A DNA stretch of 8,233 bases from CAYPHJ01 sp964410485. GTDB taxonomy: Bacteria; Desulfobacterota; Binatia; UBA9968. The translations under genes were made by a program, and so were the position numbers. Position 1 is the first letter of the stretch, and each line of letters begins with the position of its first letter. Location of the stretch: NCBI GenBank assembly GCA_964410485.1, contig CAYPHJ010000156.1:1-8233 (forward strand), given 5' to 3'. The notes beneath the pieces were generated by a model, which saw only the letters and a list, made by a program, of their open reading frames with translations, searched no databases and was not told the origin of the DNA. Shown here one piece after another: positions 1-5,886 of this stretch.

Positions 1-55
1 TTTTCTTTTCAAGCGGGTGACTGAGTTTTGCATAAGTTCAATTTTCTAAGGAGGC

Positions 56-215
56 CCGCGCGGCCAAGCCGCAACCAAAGATCGGAATTATCTCCCGCAA
101 AGACGCAAAGGCGCGAAGGAAAAGAGAGAATCCCCGCGGACGCGCGGGGGAGGACGCAAAGTCCGCAAAGGAAAACCTCCAAACTTGGCGTTCTTGGCGC
201 GAGAATAATCCTAGG
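56..215. repeat. Dispersed non-coding repeat cluster upstream of the ACT gene
   Basis: This stretch fills most of the first 300 bases, which hold no credible gene. It contains a GC-rich piece with AGCCGCAACCAA (56-80), two similar blocks built on CGCAAAG (about 95-121 and 155-176), and a 7-bp GC hairpin (133-139 with 144-150, 4-nt loop) between them. A GGCGTTCTTGGCGCG arm follows near 186-200. The GC-rich piece recurs at about 6892-6915 and the CGCAAAG motif near 8205-8220, so this is a dispersed family in the genome. Short open frames cross it on both strands but have no ribosome binding site or domain. Confidence 0.6.
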
Positions 216-300
216 CGATCGTGACTAATGGGCAAGGCCCGCCAGTGAAAATTGTGCGCGCCGCGAAAACTCTCGACGACAATAAGCACGGAGGTGTACC

Positions 301-729
301 ATGGCGTATACGGTTCAAAAGGTCGATGTCTGGGCAGGGGAAATCGAGGATCGACCGGGCGGGTTGGCTGAGAAATTGGCGGCTCTGGGCAATGCCGGCG
401 CCAATCTAGAGTTTATTGTTTCACGGCGGGCCCCGGATAAACCCGGCACGGGAGTTATTTTTCTCACGCCGGTCAAGGGAGCGAAGCAAAAGTCTGCTGC
501 GCAAATGGCTGGGCTAAGCACGACGGACAGTTTGCACTCGGTACGAGTGGAAGGACCCGACCGCCCGGGACTCGGTACGAAGATGACCCAGGCGCTTGCC
601 GCTGCCGCTATAAATCTCCGTGGTGTCTCGGCCGCGGCCCTCGGCCGGCGCGCGGTGACTTACTTTGCTTTCGATAGCGCTGCCGATGCGACTGCCGCCA
701 TCCGCGTGCTAAAGAAAACGTTGCAGTAA
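301..729 (+). CDS. Stand-alone tandem ACT domain protein
   Basis: The 142-residue product appears to consist of two ACT domains and nothing else. Domain 1 spans about residues 4-58 with the ligand-loop motif DRPGGL (18-23); domain 2 spans about 78-141 with DRPGLG (87-92). ACT domains are beta-alpha-beta-beta-alpha-beta folds that bind amino acids or other small ligands, normally controlling a fused or partner enzyme. There is no catalytic domain, signal peptide or membrane segment, so a cytoplasmic sensor or regulatory subunit is the likely role; the ligand cannot be told. The start is well supported: GGAGGTG at 290-296 lies at good spacing from the ATG. The gene stands alone, with repeat-rich DNA on both sides, so the context does not reveal a partner. 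A second open frame beginning at 221 overlaps it but is a shadow. Confidence 0.85.
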   Translation: MAYTVQKVDVWAGEIEDRPGGLAEKLAALGNAGANLEFIVSRRAPDKPGTGVIFLTPVKGAKQKSAAQMAGLSTTDSLHSVRVEGPDRPGLGTKMTQALAAAAINLRGVSAAALGRRAVTYFAFDSAADATAAIRVLKKTLQ

Positions 730-889
730 GCTCAACAGTCGGCTCACGCTATTCAGGCTCAACCTATAGCAGCTCGCCGGCAACAACGCGACACAATCTG
801 CTGTGTGACGCGGGGTAGGAAGCTACGGTCTGATGACCAGGTAGGAATCCGGGGATCAGATTTTCATGTTAGCCAAAGAACTCGAGACT
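730..889. other. Intergenic stretch without recognised features
   Basis: Between the ACT gene and the MITE-like element there is no open frame with a ribosome binding site or a recognisable domain. A weak 5-bp stem (ACACA/TGTGT around 790-806) has no T-run, so it is not called a terminator. Confidence 0.5.
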
Positions 890-1027
890 CTAGCAGGCTG
901 CTGAAAACTCTCCGCTCACCCTTCGAGAACCTCAGGGCGAACGGAGAGGAACTTGAAATGAGTAGGGATTTTCCGTTCATGCTGAGCCTGTCGAAGCATT
1001 CCAAATCTTTTTACAGCAACCTGCTAG
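890..1027. mobile_element. MITE-like element with imperfect terminal inverted repeats
   Basis: The 138-bp element is bounded by inverted repeats: 890-907 matches the reverse complement of 1010-1027 at 16 of 18 positions. TA lies at both borders (891-892 and 1025-1026), compatible with a TA target duplication as in Tc1/mariner or IS630-type MITEs. Inside, 908-921 and 935-948 form a 14-bp stem with two mismatches. A second inner motif (973-998, with TCGAAG) is a diverged inverted copy of part of that hairpin (about 19 of 27 positions alike). It has no coding capacity. The octamer CTCGAGAC occurs just outside both ends (881-888 and 1036-1043), so the element may sit within another short repeat. 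Confidence 0.65.
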
Positions 1028-1050
1028 ACACGAGACTCGAGACAAGCGTA

Positions 1051-2019
1051 TTAGTGAGTTGAGCTTCCTTTGAGGTAGAGGGGAGTTTGAGTCGGAGCCA
1101 GGGTAACCGAGTGCCGTGCGCCCGGCTCTGCCACTCTGGAAAAGAAGGTTTCCAATACATTTTCAATTGACAGCACGCCGGCGGTGTTGCTGTTTCCGTT
1201 CACGACGACTCCGACGACATATCCTGCAGAGTCGATCACCGGTCCCCCGCTCATCTGATTTTCCACTCGCATCCCCCACTGGGTTTCCGGAGGGATTCCC
1301 TGGCGCTCCAGATATGCCTTTGGATAAACCTTGTAATCGGCGGCAAAGTATCCGCGATGCTTATCGTCCGCCAGATTCAAAAAGCCTGAGGAGATTTGGA
1401 AACCGCGGTTTTGCGGGTAACCGGCAACAAACACCCGCTTGGGCGGCAGCAAGGGTTTCAACTCGAAATCCGCGCTTGGATTGCTGACATTGATGGTGCC
1501 CTGACGAAAGTCACGCACGGGCCAGTAGGGAAAGCGCTGCATGGGTTGGCCCTTGAGCTTGCCAATGACAAAGTCGCGGTTTTTGATGATCTCATCGGGC
1601 GAGTGATGGTCCTTCCCGTTGGTTGAATCCTCTTCCGTAAGATGTGAGAGAACCTCTATATCGTACTCATCATCGCCGTTTTGCGCCTTGTAGCGTACGC
1701 GGCCATTGGCGGAAGAGCAGTCGACGTTTACAGAAAACCCGCTCGTCTGCCGGTGCGACTGCAGACAATATTTCATTACGTGATAGGCGCTGACAAAAAG
1801 GCCCTCTGGAGAAATCAAGAAGCCGGTGCCCAGAGTTGCCCGCTTCCACTCGCCCTCGTACCGGTACTCGACGACGATTCTAAGGCTTCTGGACCTGACG
1901 TCGGACCAGCCAAAGTGGACGCCTTTAGCTTCGAGCTGTTCAGATCCCGTTATGGATTCAGGGGATACAGGACTAGGGAGTGCCAGCCAAATGATCAGTA
2001 GGCAAATAATGAGTCGCAC
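1051..2019 (-). CDS. Exported trypsin-like serine protease (S1 family fold)
   Basis: The 322-residue protein has a hydrophobic N-terminal signal segment (about 1-20, ending near PSPVSPES). It is followed by a single chymotrypsin-fold domain. GTGFLISPEG (65-73) leads to the catalytic His80 in SAYHV; Asp149 in NRDF is the probable second triad member; Ser257 lies in NQMSGGPVID (254-263). The usual GNSGGP is replaced by NQMSGGP, but the serine and both following glycines are kept. Cys85 and Cys101 could form a disulfide. There is no PDZ domain or membrane anchor, so it is shorter than DegP/HtrA proteins and probably acts free in the periplasm or outside the cell. The start is GTG with no Shine-Dalgarno at normal spacing; a stop codon lies six codons upstream, so there is little room for another start. 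The gene ends 24 bp from the MITE-like element. Confidence 0.82.
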   Translation of the reverse strand: MRLIICLLIIWLALPSPVSPESITGSEQLEAKGVHFGWSDVRSRSLRIVVEYRYEGEWKRATLGTGFLISPEGLFVSAYHVMKYCLQSHRQTSGFSVNVDCSSANGRVRYKAQNGDDEYDIEVLSHLTEEDSTNGKDHHSPDEIIKNRDFVIGKLKGQPMQRFPYWPVRDFRQGTINVSNPSADFELKPLLPPKRVFVAGYPQNRGFQISSGFLNLADDKHRGYFAADYKVYPKAYLERQGIPPETQWGMRVENQMSGGPVIDSAGYVVGVVVNGNSNTAGVLSIENVLETFFSRVAEPGARHSVTLAPTQTPLYLKGSSTH

Positions 2020-2023
2020 TGTC

Positions 2024-2050
2024 AGGACGACAATTTACCTCAATTGTCCT
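2024..2050. promoter_or_regulatory. Imperfect inverted repeat just upstream of the protease start
   Basis: AGGACGACAATT (2024-2035) faces AATTGTCCT (2042-2050), an inverted repeat with a 3-nt bulge lying 5-31 bases before the protease GTG. On the minus strand a weak promoter match overlaps it: TTGCAT, 17 bases, then TAAATT, which would give a very short leader. It could be an operator or a leader hairpin. The motif matches are modest. Confidence 0.3.
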
Positions 2051-2099
2051 AACAATGCAAATTTTTTTTTGAGGAATCTCGCTACTGGGACAGTTTTTC

Positions 2100-2137
2100 G
2101 GGGTGGACGGCGGCGGCCCGCGCCTACCGTTCACCCC
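2100..2137. repeat. Long GC-rich hairpin between the protease and peptidoglycan-binding genes
   Basis: GGGGTGGACGG (2100-2110) pairs with CCGTTCACCCC (2127-2137) with a single mismatch, enclosing a very GC-rich loop. It lies 46 bp past the stop of the upstream minus-strand gene. No T-run follows on the minus strand, so it is not a classical intrinsic terminator, though it could attenuate read-through or be another repeat copy. Confidence 0.4.
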
Positions 2138-2182
2138 TTGACAACATGATGCCCCCATCCGGCCTGAGACTTCTTGTTGTGC

Positions 2183-2641
2183 TTACTTGGTTCCGCTTTT
2201 TCCCGGAGAAGTAGGTCCGGCTCCAGGCATCGGCGCGCGCTCCTGTTTCGCTCCCGGCGACCGGGCCGGCCCGTCTGCTTCACCGATCTTAACGCCCAAT
2301 TTCTGCGCCGTTTCCCTATCCGGCTGTCCAGTCACTTTGAGGTTGTTCTTTTTCTGGAAGTCGCGAAGAGCCTGTTGTGTCTTAGCATCCAACTTGCCCT
2401 CCTCTCCCGGCTGGAACCCTTCTTTCCTGAGCGCATCTTGAATTTTCGTAATATCGCTGGACGACAGATCTACTTTCGGTTGTTGTCCCACTGCTGGAGG
2501 GGTCTTACCGGGCTCTCTTTCGATCCCGGGGCTCGGTGCTTTTGGTGTTTTTTCCGGCGCCTGGGCCCATCCCGACGCTGCGGCAAGCCCGATGCTTACA
2601 GCTAACGTAATAGCTGCTAAAAACCATTTGTTTTGCTTCAT
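2183..2641 (-). CDS. Small exported peptidoglycan-binding domain protein
   Basis: The 152-residue product starts with a clear signal peptide (MKQNK, then a hydrophobic stretch to about residue 22) with likely cleavage after AQA (26-28). A proline-rich linker (29-57) leads to one peptidoglycan-binding domain of the PGBD-1 type (about 58-116), a three-helix fold, with the typical IQDALRKEGF and TQQALRDFQKKN segments. The tail (120-152) is rich in Gly, Pro and Lys and probably disordered. No catalytic domain is attached, so it is likely a non-enzymatic wall-associated protein in the periplasm. I chose the ATG at 2641 over an in-frame start at 2809. AAAGGAG sits 6 nt before it and the signal peptide begins there; the longer frame would bury the signal peptide. 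Confidence 0.82.
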   Translation of the reverse strand: MKQNKWFLAAITLAVSIGLAAASGWAQAPEKTPKAPSPGIEREPGKTPPAVGQQPKVDLSSSDITKIQDALRKEGFQPGEEGKLDAKTQQALRDFQKKNNLKVTGQPDRETAQKLGVKIGEADGPARSPGAKQERAPMPGAGPTSPGKSGTK

Positions 2642-2647
2642 TGAAAA

Positions 2648-2654
2648 CTCCTTT
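2648..2654 (-). promoter_or_regulatory. Ribosome binding site fixing the start of the peptidoglycan-binding protein
   Basis: AAAGGAG on the minus strand, 6 nt before the ATG at 2641. It shows that the longer open frame beginning at 2809 is leader, not protein. Confidence 0.8.
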
Positions 2655-2666
2655 CTGTTAATTGCT

Positions 2667-2707
2667 TGAAAATTGATTTTCAGGCCGGTGCCTTGCGACA
2701 ACGCAAG
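2667..2707. promoter_or_regulatory. Palindromes in the leader of the peptidoglycan-binding gene
   Basis: TGAAAATTGATTTTCA (2667-2682) is a 16-bp inverted repeat with 7-bp perfect arms, 26-41 bp upstream of the ATG at 2641. Ten bases further up, CTTGCG (2692-2697) pairs with CGCAAG (2702-2707) across a 4-nt loop. Either could be an operator or leader structure. No strong -35/-10 pair was found beside them. The remainder of 2708-2860 holds nothing recognisable. Confidence 0.3.
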
Positions 2708-2861
2708 CGTAATGCCATTGGCGAAAGAAAAAGCGAGCTTCTGTCCAGGTGTATGCAAGAGCGGAGAAGAAAAGTCCGGGATGCTTGACAGAGAGGAAAA
2801 CTCCTTCACCGAAAGTGTCTGTGTTTTCCGGCGAGGGTTCCGTTAGGCAAAGTGTACTAGT

Positions 2862-2893
2862 TCTGAGACGCTAAAATGCCGGCCAGTCTCAGA
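2862..2893. terminator. Hairpin downstream of the dioxygenase gene
   Basis: TCTGAGAC (2862-2869) and GTCTCAGA (2886-2893) form a perfect 8-bp stem with a 16-nt loop, 21 nt past the stop codon of the minus-strand dioxygenase. No T-run follows in either direction, so termination is only a possibility. Confidence 0.3.
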
Positions 2894-2914
2894 TTTAGAT
2901 CATCAATGTCGCGT

Positions 2915-3430
2915 TTATCGCGCCGGTGGCGGAATGGTCGTGCCACAGTTTCTGCAGGTACGCAATGTTTCGTCCGAATAGAACTGCCGATGCACTTGCG
3001 CCACAGGGTCGTCGCGGTAGTCGCCGACGGTGACGGAAACCTCGTAGACCTTTTCGCCACATTTATCACAAAACCAGATGAACTGATCGCGCTCGCCGAC
3101 CTTGCGCTGACGCTCGAGGACAATGAACCACGCGTTTTCCTCCACTCTCGGAGAGTGGGGCACGCCGGCGGGGCAGAGAAGCATCTGGCCTGCACGCAGG
3201 GTTGCGGTTTGCTGTTTCCCGTCGGCTGCCAGATAGACGAGGTGTTGCACACCGCTCAGCTGCAGCGTGATTTCATCACTCGGATCTACATGAAAATCCT
3301 TTCGCTCTTTCCTGCCGCTGCTGAGAAATGCCAGCGACTCGGAATCTTGCCAGAGGACTTTACGGGTTTTGCCTTCGGCTTTGAGGTTCTCGATGATCTG
3401 TTGCACGTCTACGGGAATTAGCTCTTGCAT
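2915..3430 (-). CDS. nbaC: 3-hydroxyanthranilate 3,4-dioxygenase
   Basis: This 171-residue cupin matches the bacterial form of the enzyme that opens the ring of 3-hydroxyanthranilate to 2-amino-3-carboxymuconate semialdehyde, in kynurenine or 2-nitrobenzoate catabolism. His47 and Glu53 (in DFHVDPSDE) and His92 (in VPHSPR) fit the Fe(II) ligands; Arg43, Arg95 and Glu106 fit the substrate-binding residues. The bacterial C-terminal rubredoxin-like metal site is present as two CxxC pairs: Cys121/Cys124 and Cys159/Cys162. The length equals that of characterised bacterial enzymes, and no signal peptide is seen, so it is cytoplasmic. GGAGGT (3434-3439) precedes the ATG at short spacing. No other kynurenine or nitrobenzoate pathway gene is visible, so the physiological substrate could be a related aminophenol. 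Upstream lies a scaffold gap. Confidence 0.85.
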   Translation of the reverse strand: MQELIPVDVQQIIENLKAEGKTRKVLWQDSESLAFLSSGRKERKDFHVDPSDEITLQLSGVQHLVYLAADGKQQTATLRAGQMLLCPAGVPHSPRVEENAWFIVLERQRKVGERDQFIWFCDKCGEKVYEVSVTVGDYRDDPVAQVHRQFYSDETLRTCRNCGTTIPPPAR

Positions 3431-3450
3431 ATGACCTCCGTAAAAATGGC

Positions 3451-3464
3451 ACTATATTATTCTA
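3451..3464 (-). promoter_or_regulatory. Possible -10 region of the dioxygenase gene
   Basis: On the minus strand this AT-rich island contains TAGAAT (3459-3464) and TATAGT (3451-3456), 20-34 bp before the dioxygenase ATG. Either could serve as a -10 box and give a short leader holding the GGAGGT site. No convincing -35 box was found at 16-18 bp. Confidence 0.3.
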
Positions 3465-3492
3465 CGTCCACAAAGTATTCCACCATTCAACA

Positions 3493-3553
3493 GGTTTAGG
3501 TTAAGGCTGAGGTTCAGCCCCTGGCCGAGGTTTAGGTTGAGGTTGAGGTTCAG
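3493..3553. repeat. Hexamer minisatellite with a 36-bp higher-order period
   Basis: Ten six-base units of the form GGTTNA run in strict register. Units 1-4 (3493-3516) and 7-10 (3529-3552) match at 22 of 24 positions, separated by two divergent units (GCCCCT, GGCCGA), so the real period appears to be 36 bp. The array runs straight into the N block, so its length is unknown. It lies upstream of two divergent genes. Confidence 0.75.
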
Positions 3554-3653
3554 NNNNNNNNNNNNNNNNNNNNNNNNNNNNNNNNNNNNNNNNNNNNNNN
3601 NNNNNNNNNNNNNNNNNNNNNNNNNNNNNNNNNNNNNNNNNNNNNNNNNNNNN
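3554..3653. other. Scaffold gap of 100 N
   Basis: Exactly 100 undetermined bases, the usual placeholder for a gap of unknown size. It begins inside the hexamer array, which probably broke the assembly, and ends four bases before the ATG at 3658. The ribosome binding site and promoter of the next gene are therefore unseen. Confidence 0.95.
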
Positions 3654-3657
3654 TTCC

Positions 3658-4440
3658 ATGAGCGAGCGTGTGTGGGATCGATTTCTCACCGAGCAGGACA
3701 AGGCGTCGATTGCAGGCAAAGAACACAAGCGTATCGGTTTTGGGCAACGGCCTGCGTTGTTGCTCATAGATCTCTATCGATGGGTGTTTGGCGATAAACC
3801 CGAGCCGCTCCTCGAGTCGATCAAGACATGGCCCGGCAGCTGTGGCCCGGCCGGCTGGAATGCGCTGCCGCACATCCAACGCGTCTTGGCCAAGGCGCGC
3901 GAGGTCGGCATACCGATTATTCATATCACCGGATTGGATGGCGTAAGCATCGAGGGCTGGTCTTTTCGCCGGGAGAACAAGCGAACCCACATGACTCCCG
4001 AACAACTCGATCGCGTGCGGCGCAAGTTCGACATCGTCGACGAAGTCAAACCGCTACCGGGTGAAACGGTGCTACGCAAAGTATCTCCGAGCGCCTTTTG
4101 GGGCACGCCGCTCGCCGGTCATCTGAACTTTCTCGGCGTAGATACGATCATCACCGTCGGTGAAAGCACGAGCGGTTGCGTGCGTGCCAGCGTCGTCGAT
4201 GGCACGACGTATCGGTTTCGCATGATCGTGGTCGAAGAGGGAGTGTTCGACCGTCACGAGGCGTGCCATGCCGTTAATCTGTTCGATATGAACCAGAAGT
4301 ATGCCGATGTTCTCTCGGAGGACGAGGTGGTGGCTTATCTGGATGCCTGGCGCGCGGAAAAAAACCGTCAGGGCGGCACTACCGAGAACCCCCAGGATCT
4401 TCTCCGCGAGCTGACGCTGGGAGAAGATTTCAAAGCCTAG
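3658..4440 (+). CDS. Cysteine hydrolase, isochorismatase / N-carbamoylsarcosine amidase superfamily
   Basis: The 260-residue protein carries the complete Asp-Lys-Cys catalytic set of this superfamily: Asp38 in LLLIDLY, Lys141 in VLRKVSPSAFWGT, and Cys174 in GESTSGCVRAS. STSGCVRA is typical of the N-carbamoylsarcosine amidase and maleamate amidase side, which cleaves C-N bonds, rather than true isochorismatases. The N-terminal VWDRFLTEQDKA followed by GFGQRPALLLID also fits that side, which supports the ATG at 3658 even though the ribosome binding site is lost in the gap. No signal peptide is present, so it is cytoplasmic. The neighbours are a dioxygenase facing away across the gap and a convergent MFS transporter. 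An amidase step in N-aromatic breakdown is possible, but the substrate cannot be told from sequence. Confidence 0.85.
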   Translation: MSERVWDRFLTEQDKASIAGKEHKRIGFGQRPALLLIDLYRWVFGDKPEPLLESIKTWPGSCGPAGWNALPHIQRVLAKAREVGIPIIHITGLDGVSIEGWSFRRENKRTHMTPEQLDRVRRKFDIVDEVKPLPGETVLRKVSPSAFWGTPLAGHLNFLGVDTIITVGESTSGCVRASVVDGTTYRFRMIVVEEGVFDRHEACHAVNLFDMNQKYADVLSEDEVVAYLDAWRAEKNRQGGTTENPQDLLRELTLGEDFKA

Positions 4441-4456
4441 CGCGCCCCAGGCGCGC
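4440..4456. terminator. GC hairpin overlapping the hydrolase stop codon
   Basis: GCGCGCC (4440-4446) and GGCGCGC (4450-4456) form a perfect 7-bp stem with a 3-nt loop, beginning at the last base of the TAG stop. It lies between convergent genes, so it could act in both directions. No T-run follows on either strand, so it is at best a non-classical terminator. Confidence 0.4.
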
Positions 4457-4460
4457 AGTC

Positions 4461-4488
4461 TCGGGTTTCGGGTTTCGGGTTTCGGGTT
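4461..4488. repeat. Four perfect tandem copies of TCGGGTT
   Basis: Four uninterrupted 7-bp units lie between two convergent genes. They are followed by related CGGGAC-type units (4497-4525) that run into the end of the transporter gene. The telomere-like look is probably coincidental; four copies suit a slippage-prone microsatellite. Confidence 0.85.
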
Positions 4489-4490
4489 AT

Positions 4491-5681
4491 TTAACTCGGG
4501 ACTCGAGACACGGGACGCGGGACGGGTTTTTTTAGACCGTACCAGACGATCACCAGGACCACGGCGGAGACCAGCGCCATTGCCTGAAAGCCCCCGGTAA
4601 AGCCCAGGTGTTCGATCAACGCGCCGCACAGTAGCGGTCCCAACATTTGACCCAGCGAACTTGAGGCGCGTGACAGCCCGAGGGCCAACCCTTTCGCCTC
4701 GGTCGGAGCAGATTGTAACGCGAAGATCGTGGAGCCCACGTTCGTAAGCCCGAAGCCCATGGTCATGACCATGAGCGGAACCAGAAGCGTGATAAAATCC
4801 CACCCGTAAATTTGCAACGCGAACATTGGGATGCCCACGGCAACGCCGAGAAGAATCACACTTCGGATGGTAATCCGATCGGCGAGCAAACCGCCTGCAT
4901 ACCGCCCCAGTGTATCGGTCAGGCGTGAGATTGCGACCATCGTGCCGACGACTTCTAAACCCAAGCCCCGCTGATTGACAGCAAGAAATGGGAAAGCCAC
5001 GCGTGTGACCCCGACGAGAAAAAAGAACGATTGACAAATGGCGAGGCAGGAAGCGAGAAAAGGAGGTCGGCTAAGAAGGTTTACGCCGGCGCGCCAGATC
5101 GCTGCCGGAGTGGCGCCGGCGGCTTTACTGTACCGGTACGCACCGGCTATCAAGACAAACATTAACGCTACTAATTCCGGTCCGGCGTAAAGCAGAAGCA
5201 GAGCGTCCGGCCCAAGCCATTTACCGACAAATCCACCCAACAGTGGCCCGAGTGTAAAGCCGATGCCTAACGCCGAAGCGAGTTGTCCTTGGACCTGCCC
5301 CTGTCGCTCGGGAGCGGCTTGATCGAAGCCAATCTTTCTGAGGGAAAGGGCAAACATTGCTTCAGTTAAGCCGAAGATGGTCCAAGCGGTAAGAAATACC
5401 GCCATGACGTCACGAAAGAAGTGGCCGATGATGCTTGTCGCCAGTCCTAGCGCTGCGGCGACGATGAGAAGTGTGCCCGAACTTACATAAGTTGCCATAA
5501 ATCCCGAAAACAGATCCGAGCTAATGCGGCCTATGCCGTTCGCGACGAGCGGGATGCCGGCCAACGCAATCGAATAGCCGTGTTCTCGCATGAAAAAAGG
5601 CGCAAGCATCGCAGCGCCCGACGATCCCGCGGTCTGGCAAACGGCGGCCAAGGAGTAGTAGGCAATGGGAGAAAGCTTCAT
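4491..5681 (-). CDS. MFS transporter, about 12 transmembrane segments
   Basis: The 396-residue protein is strongly hydrophobic with the two-half layout of the major facilitator superfamily. A motif-A-like loop is seen after helix 2 (GRISSDLFSG, 51-60) and its counterpart after helix 8 (DTLGRYAGGLLADR, 256-269). The segment GIGFTLGPLLGG (139-150) in helix 5 resembles the antiporter motif C, hinting at proton-coupled export, but the substrate is unknown. A polar central loop falls near 183-205. The start has no Shine-Dalgarno; a TATAAT lies 8 nt before the ATG, so the transcript is probably leaderless. The last 11 residues (PVPRPVSRVPS) are encoded by CGGGAC-type repeat DNA rather than family sequence. 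It is convergent with the hydrolase and could move that enzyme's substrate, but it is a separate transcription unit. Confidence 0.85.
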   Translation of the reverse strand: MKLSPIAYYSLAAVCQTAGSSGAAMLAPFFMREHGYSIALAGIPLVANGIGRISSDLFSGFMATYVSSGTLLIVAAALGLATSIIGHFFRDVMAVFLTAWTIFGLTEAMFALSLRKIGFDQAAPERQGQVQGQLASALGIGFTLGPLLGGFVGKWLGPDALLLLYAGPELVALMFVLIAGAYRYSKAAGATPAAIWRAGVNLLSRPPFLASCLAICQSFFFLVGVTRVAFPFLAVNQRGLGLEVVGTMVAISRLTDTLGRYAGGLLADRITIRSVILLGVAVGIPMFALQIYGWDFITLLVPLMVMTMGFGLTNVGSTIFALQSAPTEAKGLALGLSRASSSLGQMLGPLLCGALIEHLGFTGGFQAMALVSAVVLVIVWYGLKKPVPRPVSRVPS

Positions 5682-5689
5682 CGCGCGCG

Positions 5690-5698
5690 ATTATACCA
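5690..5698 (-). promoter_or_regulatory. Extended -10 promoter of the MFS gene, probably leaderless
   Basis: On the minus strand the sequence reads TGGTATAAT, a perfect -10 hexamer with the TGn extension. Only 8 nt (CGCGCGCG) separate it from the ATG at 5681, so transcription should start at or within about two bases of the start codon. There is no Shine-Dalgarno. The -35 position is poor, which the extended -10 could offset. Confidence 0.55.
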
Positions 5699-5701
5699 AG
5701 C

Positions 5702-5728
5702 GTCACTGAATCGTGATATGGAAGTGAC
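5702..5728. promoter_or_regulatory. Possible operator over the -35 region of the MFS promoter
   Basis: GTCACT (5702-5707) and AGTGAC (5723-5728) form a perfect inverted repeat with a 15-bp spacer, just upstream of the extended -10. The spacing between arm centres is about two helical turns, suitable for a dimeric regulator. No regulator gene is nearby. Confidence 0.35.
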
Positions 5729-5761
5729 AAATCTCCCCTTCCCCTCTTTTCGAAAGAGGGG
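5729..5761. repeat. Partial copy of the AAATCCCC nested palindrome family
   Basis: AAATCTCCCC (5729-5738) is followed by a hairpin with 9-bp perfect arms, CCCCTCTTT (5741-5749) and AAAGAGGGG (5753-5761). This has the layout of the elements at 5832-5881 and 7140-7194, but the closing GGGGGATTT arm is missing, so it looks truncated. Confidence 0.5.
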
Positions 5762-5831
5762 TTCTTCGGAAGATGGACGAGCCAACAAGTTCCACTTTGA
5801 AAAGCGGGAGCTGGATTCTCGCTAGGCGTAA

Positions 5832-5881
5832 GAAATCCCCCTTTTGCAAAGCTTTGCAAAAGGGGATACGGGGGGAATTTC
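5832..5881. repeat. Nested palindrome element in the leader of the propeller gene
   Basis: The core is a perfect 28-bp palindrome (5838-5865) centred on CAAAGCTTTG. Around it lie outer arms GAAATCCCCC (5832-5841) and GGGGGAATTTC (5871-5881), so two inverted repeats overlap. The same layout recurs at 7140-7194. It ends six bases before the ribosome binding site of the next gene, so if transcribed it would form a strong hairpin there. Confidence 0.75.
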
Positions 5882-5886
5882 GGAAT

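Noticed and set aside
28..289. Short open frames on both strands in the first 300 bases
   Set aside because: They cross repeat DNA, have no ribosome binding site at proper spacing, and their translations are arginine-rich without any domain.
805..1062. An 85-codon frame on the + strand
   Set aside because: It runs through the MITE-like element and has no start signal; the translation looks like repeat DNA.
2642..2809. Longer N-terminus for the peptidoglycan-binding protein
   Set aside because: The extension would bury a good signal peptide, while a strong AAAGGAG site supports the ATG at 2641.
2876..3421. A 181-codon frame on the + strand opposite the dioxygenase
   Set aside because: It is a shadow; the minus strand carries the conserved metal ligands and CxxC pairs.
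3493..4488. Tandem repeats as a CRISPR array
   Set aside because: The units are 6-7 bp with no spacers, and no cas gene is present.
4461..4488. TCGGGTT array as a telomere
   Set aside because: It has only four copies and lies internally between two convergent genes, with sequence continuing on both sides.
5838..5865. 28-bp palindrome as an intrinsic terminator
   Set aside because: No T-run follows on either strand, and the same plan recurs elsewhere as a repeat family.
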